A DNA stretch of 64,000 nt from Bordetella parapertussis (GTDB taxonomy: Bacteria > Acidobacteriota > Terriglobia > Bryobacterales > Bryobacteraceae): positions 62,001 through 126,000 of the forward strand of contig CALQCC020000002.1 in the NCBI GenBank assembly GCA_943328975.2, given 5' to 3'. Below are positions 8,298 through 17,113 of this stretch, in pieces. A program made the translations under genes and the position numbers. Under the pieces are notes generated by a model. That model ran no database searches. It saw only the letters and a list, made by a program, of their open reading frames with translations, and was not told the DNA's origin. The stretch's first letter is position 1. The number at the start of each line of letters is the position of its first letter.

Positions 8298-9736
8298 TAA
8301 TTGATCTGCAGCTGCAACCGGAACAGGCTGCCCTTTTGCCGATTGTTCGGCCTGCCGCCATCTTCGTAAGTCCGGTCCGCGTGGGCGTACATGCCGACTA
8401 GTTCAAGATTGCTGCTGGCCTGCCATTCCACGCCCAATTCATGATCGCGGACCAAATAACGCCGCGCGTCGAGTTCAAACTTCTTGCCGCCCTTGTAGTA
8501 TTGGAAACGATAAAACGGCGTAATCACCTGGCCTTTGAACTTCTTCATGTACATCGTTTGGGCATAGCCGCCACGCAACGTCTTGTTCAAGATCGTGCGC
8601 GAGGCGGTGTCATACTCAGGACCTTTACCGACGTTCCATTCGGTTTGGAAGCCCCACGGCTGCGGGTAAATGATCAAGCTGCCAGCCACGCGACGGTCGG
8701 TGTAGGTGAAGTCGGGCGTGCCGCGTGTCCCGGCCGAACGGATGTCGCTGGTAATAGTGGAGCGGCCCGTGAAACCCTGCAAGCTGGCTTCAATGTACTG
8801 GCCGCTCTTCAACTGCCACGGGTAGGTGACGCGGGCGACGTAGTGCAGGTTGTTATTCGCTTCTGCGCGGTTCGCGGTCTGGCCGTTGTAGACGCCCATG
8901 CCTATGACTCCGTAGTCACCAGAACCCTTGAGTCCAGCCGGTCCCACCGCATTCAACGTAGTGAAGCGCGTCCGGATCTTCGCCGGAGCCCAGTAAAAGA
9001 ATGCCGCCATGTCGCGTTCATTGGACACCGCGCTGTTGAGCGCGTCATTCCGGTCTAGCGCCAAGCGGTTCTGGCTCGATTGCATGTTTTCAAATCCGAA
9101 CGGCACTTTGGATTGGCCGGCGCGGATACGAAACTCTTTCTTCTTATCAAGCGCAATATCGAAGTACAAGTCGCGGACTTGGGCGAAATGCTGACTAGTC
9201 GCGGATGAAGCGAAGTCGGGTTGGAAGTATATATAGATCCGCTCATTAATGTCGCCACTCAGGATGAAGCGGGCCCGGCGAACACTGATGTTTGTGTTGT
9301 TCCCCAAGTTGCGATCACACTGGTCGCAGGTCAACAACGGATTGTCCGAATAGAGCCGGTTATGCCGGATCTGCGTGTAGCCGCGGAAACTGTATTTTTC
9401 ATACCACTTCAGCGGAGCAGGGATCGACTTGGCCACTGCCACTTTCGGCGGGGCGGGGGCAGGAGCGGGCTTAGCTGCAGCAGGAGCAGGCTTCACCTCG
9501 GCTGCCGCAGGAGCTTGCATCTCCTCTAGCTTCTTCTTCTGCTCCGCCAATGCCGCCTGCAGGGACTCGAGCGTCTTCTGTTGTTCTGTAATCTGCGCTC
9601 GAACCCGTTCGACATCCGCCGTGGCGGGTGCCTGACCCCAGGCAGTTGGCGCTAACATGAACAAAACACAAATACTGGAACACAATGCCGTGAACGCACG
9701 GCCCGAATGAGTGGAGCGGATGACTTTTGTAATCAA
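8294..9736 (-). CDS. Outer-membrane porin of the phosphate-selective OprO/OprP type
   Basis: 480 residues. A signal peptide (cleavage near AWGQA, about residue 35) is followed by a coiled-coil of about 40 residues (VERVRAQITEQQKTLESLQ), an Ala/Pro-rich linker (about 75-100) and a beta-barrel domain. SVRRARFILSGDINERIYIYFQPDF and FRIRAGQSKVPFG are typical of the OprO/OprP porin family. The coiled-coil probably forms a trimeric periplasmic stalk. The chain ends with LFRLQLQINY, an aromatic C-terminus expected for barrel assembly. Whether the channel prefers phosphate cannot be read from sequence. Confidence 0.88.
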   Translation of the reverse strand: MITKVIRSTHSGRAFTALCSSICVLFMLAPTAWGQAPATADVERVRAQITEQQKTLESLQAALAEQKKKLEEMQAPAAAEVKPAPAAAKPAPAPAPPKVAVAKSIPAPLKWYEKYSFRGYTQIRHNRLYSDNPLLTCDQCDRNLGNNTNISVRRARFILSGDINERIYIYFQPDFASSATSQHFAQVRDLYFDIALDKKKEFRIRAGQSKVPFGFENMQSSQNRLALDRNDALNSAVSNERDMAAFFYWAPAKIRTRFTTLNAVGPAGLKGSGDYGVIGMGVYNGQTANRAEANNNLHYVARVTYPWQLKSGQYIEASLQGFTGRSTITSDIRSAGTRGTPDFTYTDRRVAGSLIIYPQPWGFQTEWNVGKGPEYDTASRTILNKTLRGGYAQTMYMKKFKGQVITPFYRFQYYKGGKKFELDARRYLVRDHELGVEWQASSNLELVGMYAHADRTYEDGGRPNNRQKGSLFRLQLQINY

Positions 9737-9954
9737 GATGTCTTATGTTACGGAGTTGCCATTACAGTCACATTACAACCTGGTCACTTGATTGTTACGA
9801 ATCGATGTTTTCGTAGGGTGTTGTCCTTACGCCGTTTGACCTATCGATTCCACCGGCCCGAGCGTCTAAACTTGTGTATATAAGCGCGTGCTCAAGTCAT
9901 TGAGACCTGCTGCGCGCGTCCTTTATTCGATTCTTTTATCCAAGGACCTTTACT

Positions 9955-10257
9955 ATGAAGAAGTTACTAACCATTGCGATCGGTTTTAGCACCCTGGCCC
10001 TCAGCGCTTTCGGCGCTGGCCTTACCGTTACCAGCCCCGTTTCCGCTGGCGGCAAGGATCTGAAGCCCGGCGAGTACAAGTTCGAGATGCAGGGCGACAA
10101 AGTCGTGTTCAAAGAAGGCAAAACGACCGTTGCCGAAGCTCCGGCAACCGCCGAAACGGTAGCGAAGAAGTACACCGACACCACGTATGAGTCGACCTCC
10201 GGCAAGATCACTGCTATCCGCGTTGGCGGCAGCGCCACTCGGATCGTGTTGAAGTAA
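9955..10257 (+). CDS. Small secreted protein of unknown function
   Basis: 100 residues. Residues 1-20 form a clear signal peptide (MKKLL, hydrophobic core, FGAG). The mature part is short and beta-rich, with VTSPVSAGGKDLKPGEYKF and a C-terminal GKITAIRVGGSATRIVLK. I do not recognise a named domain. AAGGACC about 8 bases before the ATG is a good ribosome-binding site, and a strong terminator follows at 10301, so it is a single-gene unit, plausibly well expressed. The 218 bases between it and the porin hold divergent promoters. Confidence 0.82.
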   Translation: MKKLLTIAIGFSTLALSAFGAGLTVTSPVSAGGKDLKPGEYKFEMQGDKVVFKEGKTTVAEAPATAETVAKKYTDTTYESTSGKITAIRVGGSATRIVLK

Positions 10258-10300
10258 TTCCGCTCCGGCGCGATCGCCGGGGAATCTTGTAACCCACAAC

Positions 10301-10346
10301 CCGGAACGGGGACCAGTCAGCATCGGTCCCCGTTCCGGTTTTTCTT
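10301..10346 (+). terminator. Intrinsic terminator after the small secreted protein
   Basis: A perfect 14-bp stem (10301-10314 with 10325-10338) closes a 10-base loop and is followed by a T-rich tract (TTTTTCTTTTTC). It lies 43 bases past the stop codon at 10257 and separates this gene from the sigma-factor operon. Confidence 0.92.
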
Positions 10347-10433
10347 TTTCTTTCTAGTGTTTAGGCCGCCTTCGTTACCTTTCCCCTGGGTCTGCGTCCC
10401 TTATAGTAGAGTGAGCAGGTTGTAAGAAAAATC

Positions 10434-11048
10434 GTGATTCGTGGAGCCGCCTCTTTGGCCCAAAAAACGGGCTTAGCAACGGACGAGACGGCGCTCATCA
10501 AGGCTGCCCAGGCGGGTGATCAGGACGCCTTCGGACAGTTGGTGCGCGCCTATGACCAAAGTGTGCTCCGACTGGCCATGAATCTTTTGCGGTCGCCCGA
10601 AGACGCGCAAGATGTTTACCAGGAAGCGTTTCTGAGGGTCTACAAGAACCTGCATCAGTTCCGATTCGACTGCAGTTTTCATACCTGGCTGTATCGGATC
10701 GTGACCAATCTTTGCCTGGACCAAATGCGCAAGCGCAAGGTCCGGCGGGAGGAACCAACAGTGATCACGACAGCCGAAGGAGTGCTGGACCGGGCAGACA
10801 CCATGACCGAGCAGCGAGCCGACGGGGATCCGCAGCGCAGCCTGTTCAGCGGGCAACTGCGGCGCAAGATCAAGGAAGTCCTCGGCGGGCTGACTCCCAG
10901 GGAACGGATGGTGTTCGAGATGCGCCATTACCAGGGGCTGCGGCTGCGCAACATCGGCGAAATTTTAGGAACCAGTGAAGAGGCCGCGAAGAATTGTCTG
11001 TTCCGGGCGAATCAGAAAATGCGGGCCGCGCTAGGAGAATTTGTATGA
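10434..11048 (+). CDS. ECF sigma factor (RpoE-like)
   Basis: 204 residues, GTG start. Region 2 (about 30-100) contains DAFGQLVRAYDQSVLRLA, the RSPEDAQDVYQEAFLRVY core-binding helix and FHTWLYRIVTNLCLDQMRKRK (promoter melting). Region 4 (about 145-200) contains LTPRERMVFEMRHYQGLRLRNIGEIL and a helix-turn-helix for the -35 element. It should direct RNA polymerase to stress or envelope genes. Its stop overlaps the anti-sigma start as ATGA, so the two are translationally coupled and the downstream protein is most likely its regulator. Confidence 0.93.
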   Translation: MIRGAASLAQKTGLATDETALIKAAQAGDQDAFGQLVRAYDQSVLRLAMNLLRSPEDAQDVYQEAFLRVYKNLHQFRFDCSFHTWLYRIVTNLCLDQMRKRKVRREEPTVITTAEGVLDRADTMTEQRADGDPQRSLFSGQLRRKIKEVLGGLTPRERMVFEMRHYQGLRLRNIGEILGTSEEAAKNCLFRANQKMRAALGEFV

Positions 11049-11995
11049 GTTGTGAATCCATACGCGAGCAGTTACCAATGTTGCTGTACGGCGAACTCTC
11101 TTTCGACGAGGAAGAGTCCGTCGAATCGCATTTGGACGGCTGTTCGGATTGCCGCGCCGCATTGGCGCAGGAACGGGAACTATCGGCAGCCTTCGATCAA
11201 GTGGCAGTGGAGCCGTCGCCTGCGTTGTTGCGGGCCTGCAGGGAGAGTTTGGCGGAGCGGTTGAAGAATGAAGCGGCTCCGATGGCGGTGGAACCGAAGG
11301 TCGGTTGGTGGGATCGCTTCATTGACTTGATCACGATGCCGGCCAACATGATGCGGCCGGCCGGTGCCGTGGCGTTGATTGCGGTCGGATTCTTAGGAGC
11401 GCGCGTTGTGCCGGGCTTCGGGGGTGGTAGTTCATTTGGCGAGATGTCGCTGGCGGACGTGGGCTCTTCGCGCGTGCGATCGGTGGAGCCTGGTTCCGAC
11501 GGTCGGATTCACATTGTGCTGGACGAAACCCGGCAGCGTTCCGTAGAAGGCCGCATGGACGATGCGGCGATCCGTGAGTTGCTGCTGGCTGCGACCAAAG
11601 ATCCTTCGGATGGGCTGCGTGCCGAAACCGTAGCATTGTTGACCACCCGAACCCAGACCGCTGATGTGCGAAATGCTCTGGTGTATACGGTCCGCAACGA
11701 TCAGAACGCCGGCGTGCGACTCAAAGCGCTGGAAGGATTGAAGGCCTTCGTCGGAGAATCCGATGTGCGGAGTGCGCTGGCGGACGTATTGTCGGCAGAC
11801 TCGAATCCCGCCATGCGGATCCGCGCCATCGATCTCTTAGTGCAGAGCCTGGATGATTCAGCGGAGCCAACGGTCGACCGCCGCATGATCGGCGTGCTGC
11901 AGGAACTCATTAATCGCGAGGGCGAGAATCCGTACATGCGGCAACTCTGCCAGCGGGCATTGGAGCTAGTGAAGGCTTCGAGCGAGGTCTATTAG
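11045..11995 (+). CDS. Membrane zinc-finger anti-sigma factor with HEAT-like repeats
   Basis: 316 residues, starting at the ATG that overlaps the sigma-factor stop. The N-terminus has the anti-sigma zinc finger H29-x3-C33-x2-C36 (HLDGCSDC). One membrane segment lies near residues 104-125 (AVALIAVGFLGARVV). The periplasmic part ends in HEAT-like repeats (about 180-300: RLKALEGLKAF, MRIRAIDLLVQSL), which could sense a partner protein outside the membrane. It should hold the ECF factor inactive until a signal arrives. The repeat tail is an unusual sensor module for this family. Confidence 0.87.
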   Translation: MSCESIREQLPMLLYGELSFDEEESVESHLDGCSDCRAALAQERELSAAFDQVAVEPSPALLRACRESLAERLKNEAAPMAVEPKVGWWDRFIDLITMPANMMRPAGAVALIAVGFLGARVVPGFGGGSSFGEMSLADVGSSRVRSVEPGSDGRIHIVLDETRQRSVEGRMDDAAIRELLLAATKDPSDGLRAETVALLTTRTQTADVRNALVYTVRNDQNAGVRLKALEGLKAFVGESDVRSALADVLSADSNPAMRIRAIDLLVQSLDDSAEPTVDRRMIGVLQELINREGENPYMRQLCQRALELVKASSEVY

Positions 11996-11999
11996 GCGG

Positions 12000-13169
12000 A
12001 TGCGCAAGCTCGTATTATTCACAATGGCCGCGGCCGTGTTTGCAGTGGGGCAGGATCAGACTGTCCAGCGCGACGGCCAGTATTGGGTTCGCAGCGGGCA
12101 TACGGAACCGGCCCGGCTGTCCACGCAAGTGAAGCGGTTGGAGATCCTCACACGCGCGAATGTGACTGTGCGCGGCAGCGCGGATGGTCTGGTCCAGATC
12201 AAGCTGCGGCAGCGAGTGCGTGCATCCACCGCCGAAGAAGCTAATCGCGCATGGGGACCGGTCAGTCAGTTGGGCCCGTTCGTAGCGGCCGGAAACCTGA
12301 TGCGGCTGGAACTGTTTCCGCCGGGTTCTTCGCGCGTGATCACGGAGCTGGAAATCAGCCTGCCGAAGCAACTGCCCGTGGTGTGGGTCAACAACCAGGC
12401 GGGCAGCGTGGAGGCCTACGATCTAGATGGCAGCGTGCTTGCCGATACCGGTGGTGGACCACTGGTGATGGATCACATTCGCGGCAACGTGCGTGGGCAT
12501 ACTGGGTTTGGCGAGATCCGCTTGGGTATGATCGGCGGCTCGGTGCAATGCAGTTCGGGTGGCGGATCGATCGCGCTCGAGAACGCTGCGGGGGAAATGA
12601 ATTGCGTCACCGGTGGCGGCGATATCGCCATCAAGTTTGCGGGCGGAGCGATTGCGGTCTCGACCGAAGGCGGGAATGTTCGTGTGGAACAGGGCGGCAG
12701 TACAGTGCGAGCCCGTTCGGTAGCTGGCTTGATCGACGTCGTGCAAGCGCGCGGCGCTGTGTTCGCGGATACGGGTGGCGGGTCGATTCAAGTAGGCTCG
12801 GCCAACGGTGTTCGAGCGGAGTCGGCGGCTGGAACCATTCGCGTGAAGGGCGGCTCGGGTCCCATGACGGTTTCGACGATGATCGGCAACATTCTAGCGG
12901 AGCTGATGTCGGGAGGCCGGTTCGCGGATTCGTCGCTAGCAGCCGGGTCGGGTGACATTACGGTAATGATTCCTGCTGGAATGGGTTTAGCGGTACGAGC
13001 GAGGAACGACTCTGGCGTTTCGCCGCGCATCGTTTCTGACTTTCCAGAGATTGAAGTGCGGTCCGTTGGATTCCGCTCGCCGCAGGGACAGGGCGCGATT
13101 AACGGCGGTGGTCCAGTGCTCGATTTAACTACGAATGGTGGCGCGATCTACTTGCGCAGGGCGAAATAG
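12000..13169 (+). CDS. Secreted beta-helix, DUF4097-like putative adhesin
   Basis: 389 residues with a signal peptide (about 1-17). The chain is full of short Gly-rich turns (DTGGGPLVMDHIRGNVRGHTG, SSGGGSIAL, GGGDIAIKF, DTGGGSIQVG) of the kind that form the stacked strands of DUF4097 putative adhesins. It begins four bases after the anti-sigma stop, so it belongs to the same operon and may be a target or signal source of that sigma system. No catalytic motif is visible; the molecular role is unknown. Confidence 0.78.
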   Translation: MRKLVLFTMAAAVFAVGQDQTVQRDGQYWVRSGHTEPARLSTQVKRLEILTRANVTVRGSADGLVQIKLRQRVRASTAEEANRAWGPVSQLGPFVAAGNLMRLELFPPGSSRVITELEISLPKQLPVVWVNNQAGSVEAYDLDGSVLADTGGGPLVMDHIRGNVRGHTGFGEIRLGMIGGSVQCSSGGGSIALENAAGEMNCVTGGGDIAIKFAGGAIAVSTEGGNVRVEQGGSTVRARSVAGLIDVVQARGAVFADTGGGSIQVGSANGVRAESAAGTIRVKGGSGPMTVSTMIGNILAELMSGGRFADSSLAAGSGDITVMIPAGMGLAVRARNDSGVSPRIVSDFPEIEVRSVGFRSPQGQGAINGGGPVLDLTTNGGAIYLRRAK

Positions 13170-13184
13170 GGAGACGGTTCAGCG

Positions 13185-13949
13185 ATGTTGTGGATGCGAG
13201 TTGCGTTGACGATTGCGATGGCAGTTGGATTGGTCGTGCCCTCGGCTTGGGCACAAGTACGGCCCATAAACGCCGTTGCGCCTGCGTCGGGCAGCTACTT
13301 GGGAATTTGGATTTGGGAGATCGACGCGGCACGCGCCAAGGAGTTGCGTCTACCGGATGGCGGAGGCGTCGAAGTGACGATGGTCCGCTCGGGCAGTCCT
13401 GCGGACATTGCCGGAGTGAAAACGGGCGATGTGATCGCGGAGTATAACAGCCAGAAGGTGGTCGGCATCGAGCACTTTTCGCGGCTGGTACGCGAGACTC
13501 CGGCGGGGCGCGACGTGAAGTTGCGGATCGTGCGCAATGGAACGTCGCAGGTTCTGACGGCCAAAATCGGAGCCATCTCGCCGGCGGAGCGACCAGGACC
13601 CATGTCGCCGGGACGCAGTTCTGGGCCTCAGGGCGAGAGGCAGGACGTACCTCGCAGCTTGATGACGTGGCGGAGCCCCGTCCTGGGCGTTGACGCGGAA
13701 CCATTGTTCGGGCAGTTGGCTGCATACTTCGGAGTCGGTGAAGCTGTGCTGGTTCGAGCCGTCGCCGCCGGATCTCCAGCAGAGAAGGCAGGCTTGAAAG
13801 CAGGAGACGTCATCACCAAGATCGGCAAGCAGACAGTGACGACCCCAGCTGAAATTTCCGCACGTCTCCGCATGGTCACCACTCCGACGGTACAAGTCGG
13901 AGTCATCCGTGAACGGAAAGAGCTCACGGTTACGGTCACCCTCGAATAG
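13185..13949 (+). CDS. Secreted protein with two PDZ domains
   Basis: 254 residues, signal peptide about 1-24. The first PDZ (about 38-125) has VTMVRSGSPADIAGVKTGDVIAE and the second (about 165-250) has LVRAVAAGSPAEKAGLKAGDVITK; a Pro/Ser/Gly-rich linker joins them. There is no protease domain, so it resembles the PDZ part of a DegP/HtrA protein alone and probably binds peptide ends or acts as an adaptor. It starts 15 bases after the adhesin-like gene and closes the sigma-factor operon. In sigma-E systems PDZ proteins sense misfolded outer-membrane proteins; a similar role here is inference. Confidence 0.88.
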   Translation: MLWMRVALTIAMAVGLVVPSAWAQVRPINAVAPASGSYLGIWIWEIDAARAKELRLPDGGGVEVTMVRSGSPADIAGVKTGDVIAEYNSQKVVGIEHFSRLVRETPAGRDVKLRIVRNGTSQVLTAKIGAISPAERPGPMSPGRSSGPQGERQDVPRSLMTWRSPVLGVDAEPLFGQLAAYFGVGEAVLVRAVAAGSPAEKAGLKAGDVITKIGKQTVTTPAEISARLRMVTTPTVQVGVIRERKELTVTVTLE

Positions 13950-13958
13950 CTCTGGCGG

Positions 13959-14369
13959 TCAATCTCCGCTGGACGCGGCCGCAGCCGTCGTCAGTGGCTC
14001 AGGTTGGGCCTGTCTACCCGCGACCATCCCATGGACCCTGGCGAGCAGTTCTACTTCCGCTCGTGGGACTCCCAATACGGCCGCTATGTGCGCGGCATCC
14101 TCGCCCTTGCGCAGCAAACGAGCCGCATGAACCCGACGGTTGATGTTGAAGCCGGGTTGCAGCGCCACGGGGACGAAGACGGTCTCGGCGGGAGCGGGAG
14201 CAGCCTCTTTGAGGCGACCGAGCATGTCATCGACGCGCTTGCGTTCGCGACGAGCGTTTCTCTGGACTTCGATTTTCACGCTCAAGAACAGAGCCAGCGT
14301 GACGGTCAACCCCAACGCGACAGCGGCGTAAGGGAGCAAGGCAAGGTACGGGATTAGAGTTGGGGGCAT
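13959..14369 (-). CDS. Small membrane protein at the end of the flagellar block
   Basis: 136 residues. A hydrophobic helix covers about residues 5-30, followed by a charged helical region (VQRNARRERKRVDDMLGRL), a Pro/Ala linker and a C-terminal segment that looks like a helix-turn-helix (RLLRKGEDAAHIAAVLGVPRAEV). It begins five bases downstream of the fliN-like gene in the same direction, so it is part of the flagellar operon. I do not recognise a named family. DNA or protein binding by the C-terminal helices is only a guess. Confidence 0.72.
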   Translation of the reverse strand: MPPTLIPYLALLPYAAVALGLTVTLALFLSVKIEVQRNARRERKRVDDMLGRLKEAAPAPAETVFVPVALQPGFNINRRVHAARLLRKGEDAAHIAAVLGVPRAEVELLARVHGMVAGRQAQPEPLTTAAAASSGD

Positions 14370-14374
14370 GGCGT

Positions 14375-15247
14375 TTACTGTAAGCTCCGAAGACGTTCAC
14401 TGCGGCTAATCACGTGTTGAATGCGGACGCCGAAGTTTCCTTCGACGACTACAACTTCTCCTTTGGCGATGACGCAGTTATTGACCACGATGTCGACGGG
14501 TTCGATAATCGCGCGGCTCAACTCCACGATTGAGCCGGTGGTCAGCTTGAGCACATCTTTCAGCGGCACCAGCGCGTGCCCAAAGGAGACACTCACCGGG
14601 AGCTCGACGTCGAGCAGAAGGTCGAAGGTTTTTGAGTCATCGGCGACGCTGCGTGCGGCGGGTACGGTTTCGGCCGGCTGGGTGGTGGAGGCTGCAGTGT
14701 TGCCCGCTCCGGCAGCTTGAGCGACGGCTTTCACTTCGACAACGAAGGGCTCAAGCATCTGTGGAGGCAGCCCGAGAAAAACAGTGACCGGCTGGTCGCC
14801 CAGCACCAATCGCACTTTGCCCCATATATATTCCCCCAGAGGAGCAGTCGCCGCCGCTTCCTGCCCAGCGGCGGGCGTGACTTCGCGCTGCAAGCGCGTC
14901 GTCATGGCGCGGGTCAACAACGAAAAGGCTTGGCCCAGGCATTCTTGAAACGTGGATTTCAGCTCTTCCGGGGAACAGTCCTCCACTCCGGCAGCAACCA
15001 TGACGTATTGGCCGATGACGAGCGTGTCTGGTTCAGAAGTGAATGCGAACGCATCGCCGGACAGCCCGGACATCGGCTGCTTCCATCGAAACGTGGGTAC
15101 GGAACCTTCCGGGGGCTCGGAGGACAGGAACTCACTGGAGAGTTCCGGGCGGACTCCCGCCATGCCTTCGATTGACGCGGCAAAGCCGTTCCCGAATTCC
15201 CCCAGAGCCCATTGGGCGACGCTGTTTTTGTCCGAGCCGGTAGCCAC
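14375..15247 (-). CDS. Flagellar motor switch protein, FliN/FliY-like
   Basis: 290 residues. The C-terminal 90 form a SpoA (FliM/FliN) domain: LLLDVELPVSVSFGHALVPLKDVLKLTTGSIVEL, then EPVDIVVNNCVIAKGEVVVVEGNFGVRI. The N-terminal 190 residues are longer than in classic FliN (about 130) and may be a CheC-like module as in FliY, but I see no clear CheC phosphatase motif. It should sit in the cytoplasmic C-ring and help set rotation direction. It begins three bases past the fliA stop, in an operon with fliA, flhF and flhA. Confidence 0.85.
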   Translation of the reverse strand: MATGSDKNSVAQWALGEFGNGFAASIEGMAGVRPELSSEFLSSEPPEGSVPTFRWKQPMSGLSGDAFAFTSEPDTLVIGQYVMVAAGVEDCSPEELKSTFQECLGQAFSLLTRAMTTRLQREVTPAAGQEAAATAPLGEYIWGKVRLVLGDQPVTVFLGLPPQMLEPFVVEVKAVAQAAGAGNTAASTTQPAETVPAARSVADDSKTFDLLLDVELPVSVSFGHALVPLKDVLKLTTGSIVELSRAIIEPVDIVVNNCVIAKGEVVVVEGNFGVRIQHVISRSERLRSLQ

Positions 15248-15250
15248 TGG

Positions 15251-16072
15251 TTAGATTCCTCTTTGTGTGGGCCACTGCCGTTCCATTGCGGAACGCAGGC
15301 GCAGGACCGCTTGGGACTTCAGTTGCGAGATGCGCGATTCGTGCAAGCGAACGATCTTCGAGGTCTCGCGCAAGGTCATTTCTTCGTAGTAATAGAGGCT
15401 CAGGACGGTCTTCTCGATCTCCGGCATCTTGGCGATGGATTCTACTAGAAGCCGTTGCAACTCGCTGCGCTCGAGTTGCCGCGACGGCCAATCTTTTTCG
15501 TCGTCGGAGATGAAGCGCAACAGGTCGCCGCCGTTTTCCTCGTCGGGGGTTGCGCTTTCGAGGCTGCCCACGTTGAGGCCTCGGATCTCTACTAGCCACT
15601 CGTGGTATTCCGCAACTCCCAATCCGAGCTCACGCGCGATTTCGTCTTCGGAGGGCGTGCGATGGAGACGCTGCTCGGCTGTGGAGATGGCGGCCTCGAT
15701 CATTTTGGCCCGCTTACGCTGTTGCCGGGGAGCCCAGTCGAGGCCGCGCAAGCTATCGAGAATGGCTCCGCGTATTTTGTACTCCGCGTAGGTCTTGAGT
15801 TTGACGTTCTGCCCCGTGTCGAAGCGGTCAATCGCACTGATCAGTCCTACAGTGCCGGTCGAAATCAAATCGTCCAGGCTGACACTTTCGGGCAGGCGGT
15901 CGTGAATGCGACGCGCGATGAGCCGGACTTGTGGGAGATGTTCAAGAATCAAACGATCGCGCTCGGCGGCGCTGATCTCGGTCGATTGCTGTTGATAGGC
16001 GCCGTAGGCCCGCGTCGGCACTTCGGCTACGGCCGTCTCAGCTTGTCGTGTCGGACGAGTCGCCTGTTTCAT
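15251..16072 (-). CDS. fliA: Flagellar sigma-28 factor FliA
   Basis: 273 residues from the ATG at 16072, which overlaps the flhF stop (ATGA); an upstream start at 16108 would add 12 residues inside flhF. Region 2 has LARRIHDRLPESVSLDDLISTGTVGLISAIDRFD-like sequence (read as two short blocks: SLDDLISTGTVGL, AIDRFDT), region 3 has TPSEDEIARELGL, and region 4 ends with LYYYEEMTLRETSKIVRLHESRISQLKSQA-like blocks. It directs transcription of late flagellar genes. Length and region order fit the FliA/WhiG group rather than ECF factors. Confidence 0.93.
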   Translation of the reverse strand: MKQATRPTRQAETAVAEVPTRAYGAYQQQSTEISAAERDRLILEHLPQVRLIARRIHDRLPESVSLDDLISTGTVGLISAIDRFDTGQNVKLKTYAEYKIRGAILDSLRGLDWAPRQQRKRAKMIEAAISTAEQRLHRTPSEDEIARELGLGVAEYHEWLVEIRGLNVGSLESATPDEENGGDLLRFISDDEKDWPSRQLERSELQRLLVESIAKMPEIEKTVLSLYYYEEMTLRETSKIVRLHESRISQLKSQAVLRLRSAMERQWPTQRGI

Positions 16073-17103
16073 GCGGCGGCTCCCATGCGGAGTGCGGGCT
16101 GCAAACATCGATCTCGTGCAACGTCCCCGAGGACCAGATCTGTTAGTCGCCGAACGGTGGCTTCTTCTAGATCGTCCGGGATTTGTTGTCCTGTGCTGAG
16201 GAACGACACGGGCAGGTTACGCCGGGCCGCTTCACTCACTAAGGCTCCGTACTGCGCTGTCTCGTCGATGCGCGTGAAGATCAATTTGGAAGGTCGAAAC
16301 ACTGAGTAGCTGTCAAATACGCGGCTCATGTCGGACGGTTTCATCGAAGCGGACAACACGAGCTGCGTGGCGACCTCGGGATGCGAGGCAAGGAGTGTGG
16401 CCAGCTCCGCCGCGTCATCCATCTCGCGAAAGGAGAAGCCTGGTGTGTCGATGAGCACGAGGTCCTTGGATCGCTGCTCGTCGAGCAACTGAGCGAGGGC
16501 GAGCGGAGTATCGGCAACTTCGCAGGGGAGGCCCAGGATCGCGGCCAACGTTCGCAGTTGATCCGCGGCGGCGATCCGAAAAACGTCGGCAGTGAGAAGT
16601 TGGGTGGACTTACGGCTGGCGAGGCCGTAGCGGGCGGCGAGCTTGATCAGAGTCGTCGTCTTCCCTACGCCCGGCGGGCCAACCAGGGCGACGACTCGGC
16701 GGGGCGCTCCGGGATGGCCAAGACGCGGATCTACGCGGAACAATTCGTCGAGCCTGGAACCCTGGGCAAGCTGCTCGGCAATGGATGGGTGCAGCTCGTC
16801 TGATTGAGCCGATTGCGGTCGCTGCTGCGGTCTCGGTTGGTCGCCGGTGGACATCGTCAACCGATCGATCTGCCGCCGCATCTCGGCCAGTTCCGCTCGA
16901 AAAGTGTCGTCGGGGGCGGGAGGAATCACAGCCGGATCCGGCTGCGCGGGCATGACACCGAAGACAACCTCGTAGGCACCTAGATAACGGGTTTCCGGAG
17001 TGGCTGGGCGGGCGTTGACTAACAGAGCGTCCTCGCCGAGTTCCTTGCGCGCCAATTCCATGGCCGCCTCCACCGTTGCTGAAAAATAACTCTTAAGCTT
17101 CAT
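16069..17103 (-). CDS. flhF: Flagellar biosynthesis SRP-like GTPase FlhF
   Basis: 344 residues. The opening MKLKSYFSATVEAAMELARKELG is diagnostic for FlhF. A linker (about 50-135) leads to the SRP-type G domain with P-loop VGPPGVGKTT (141-150), TADVFRIAAADQL and DTPGFS. FlhF sets the number and place of flagella, usually polar, together with the ATPase FlhG. Here flhG does not follow; fliA starts directly with a 4-base overlap. flhA lies 10 bases upstream in the same operon. Confidence 0.93.
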   Translation of the reverse strand: MKLKSYFSATVEAAMELARKELGEDALLVNARPATPETRYLGAYEVVFGVMPAQPDPAVIPPAPDDTFRAELAEMRRQIDRLTMSTGDQPRPQQRPQSAQSDELHPSIAEQLAQGSRLDELFRVDPRLGHPGAPRRVVALVGPPGVGKTTTLIKLAARYGLASRKSTQLLTADVFRIAAADQLRTLAAILGLPCEVADTPLALAQLLDEQRSKDLVLIDTPGFSFREMDDAAELATLLASHPEVATQLVLSASMKPSDMSRVFDSYSVFRPSKLIFTRIDETAQYGALVSEAARRNLPVSFLSTGQQIPDDLEEATVRRLTDLVLGDVARDRCLQPALRMGAAA

Positions 17104-17113
17104 GAAATGTGGC

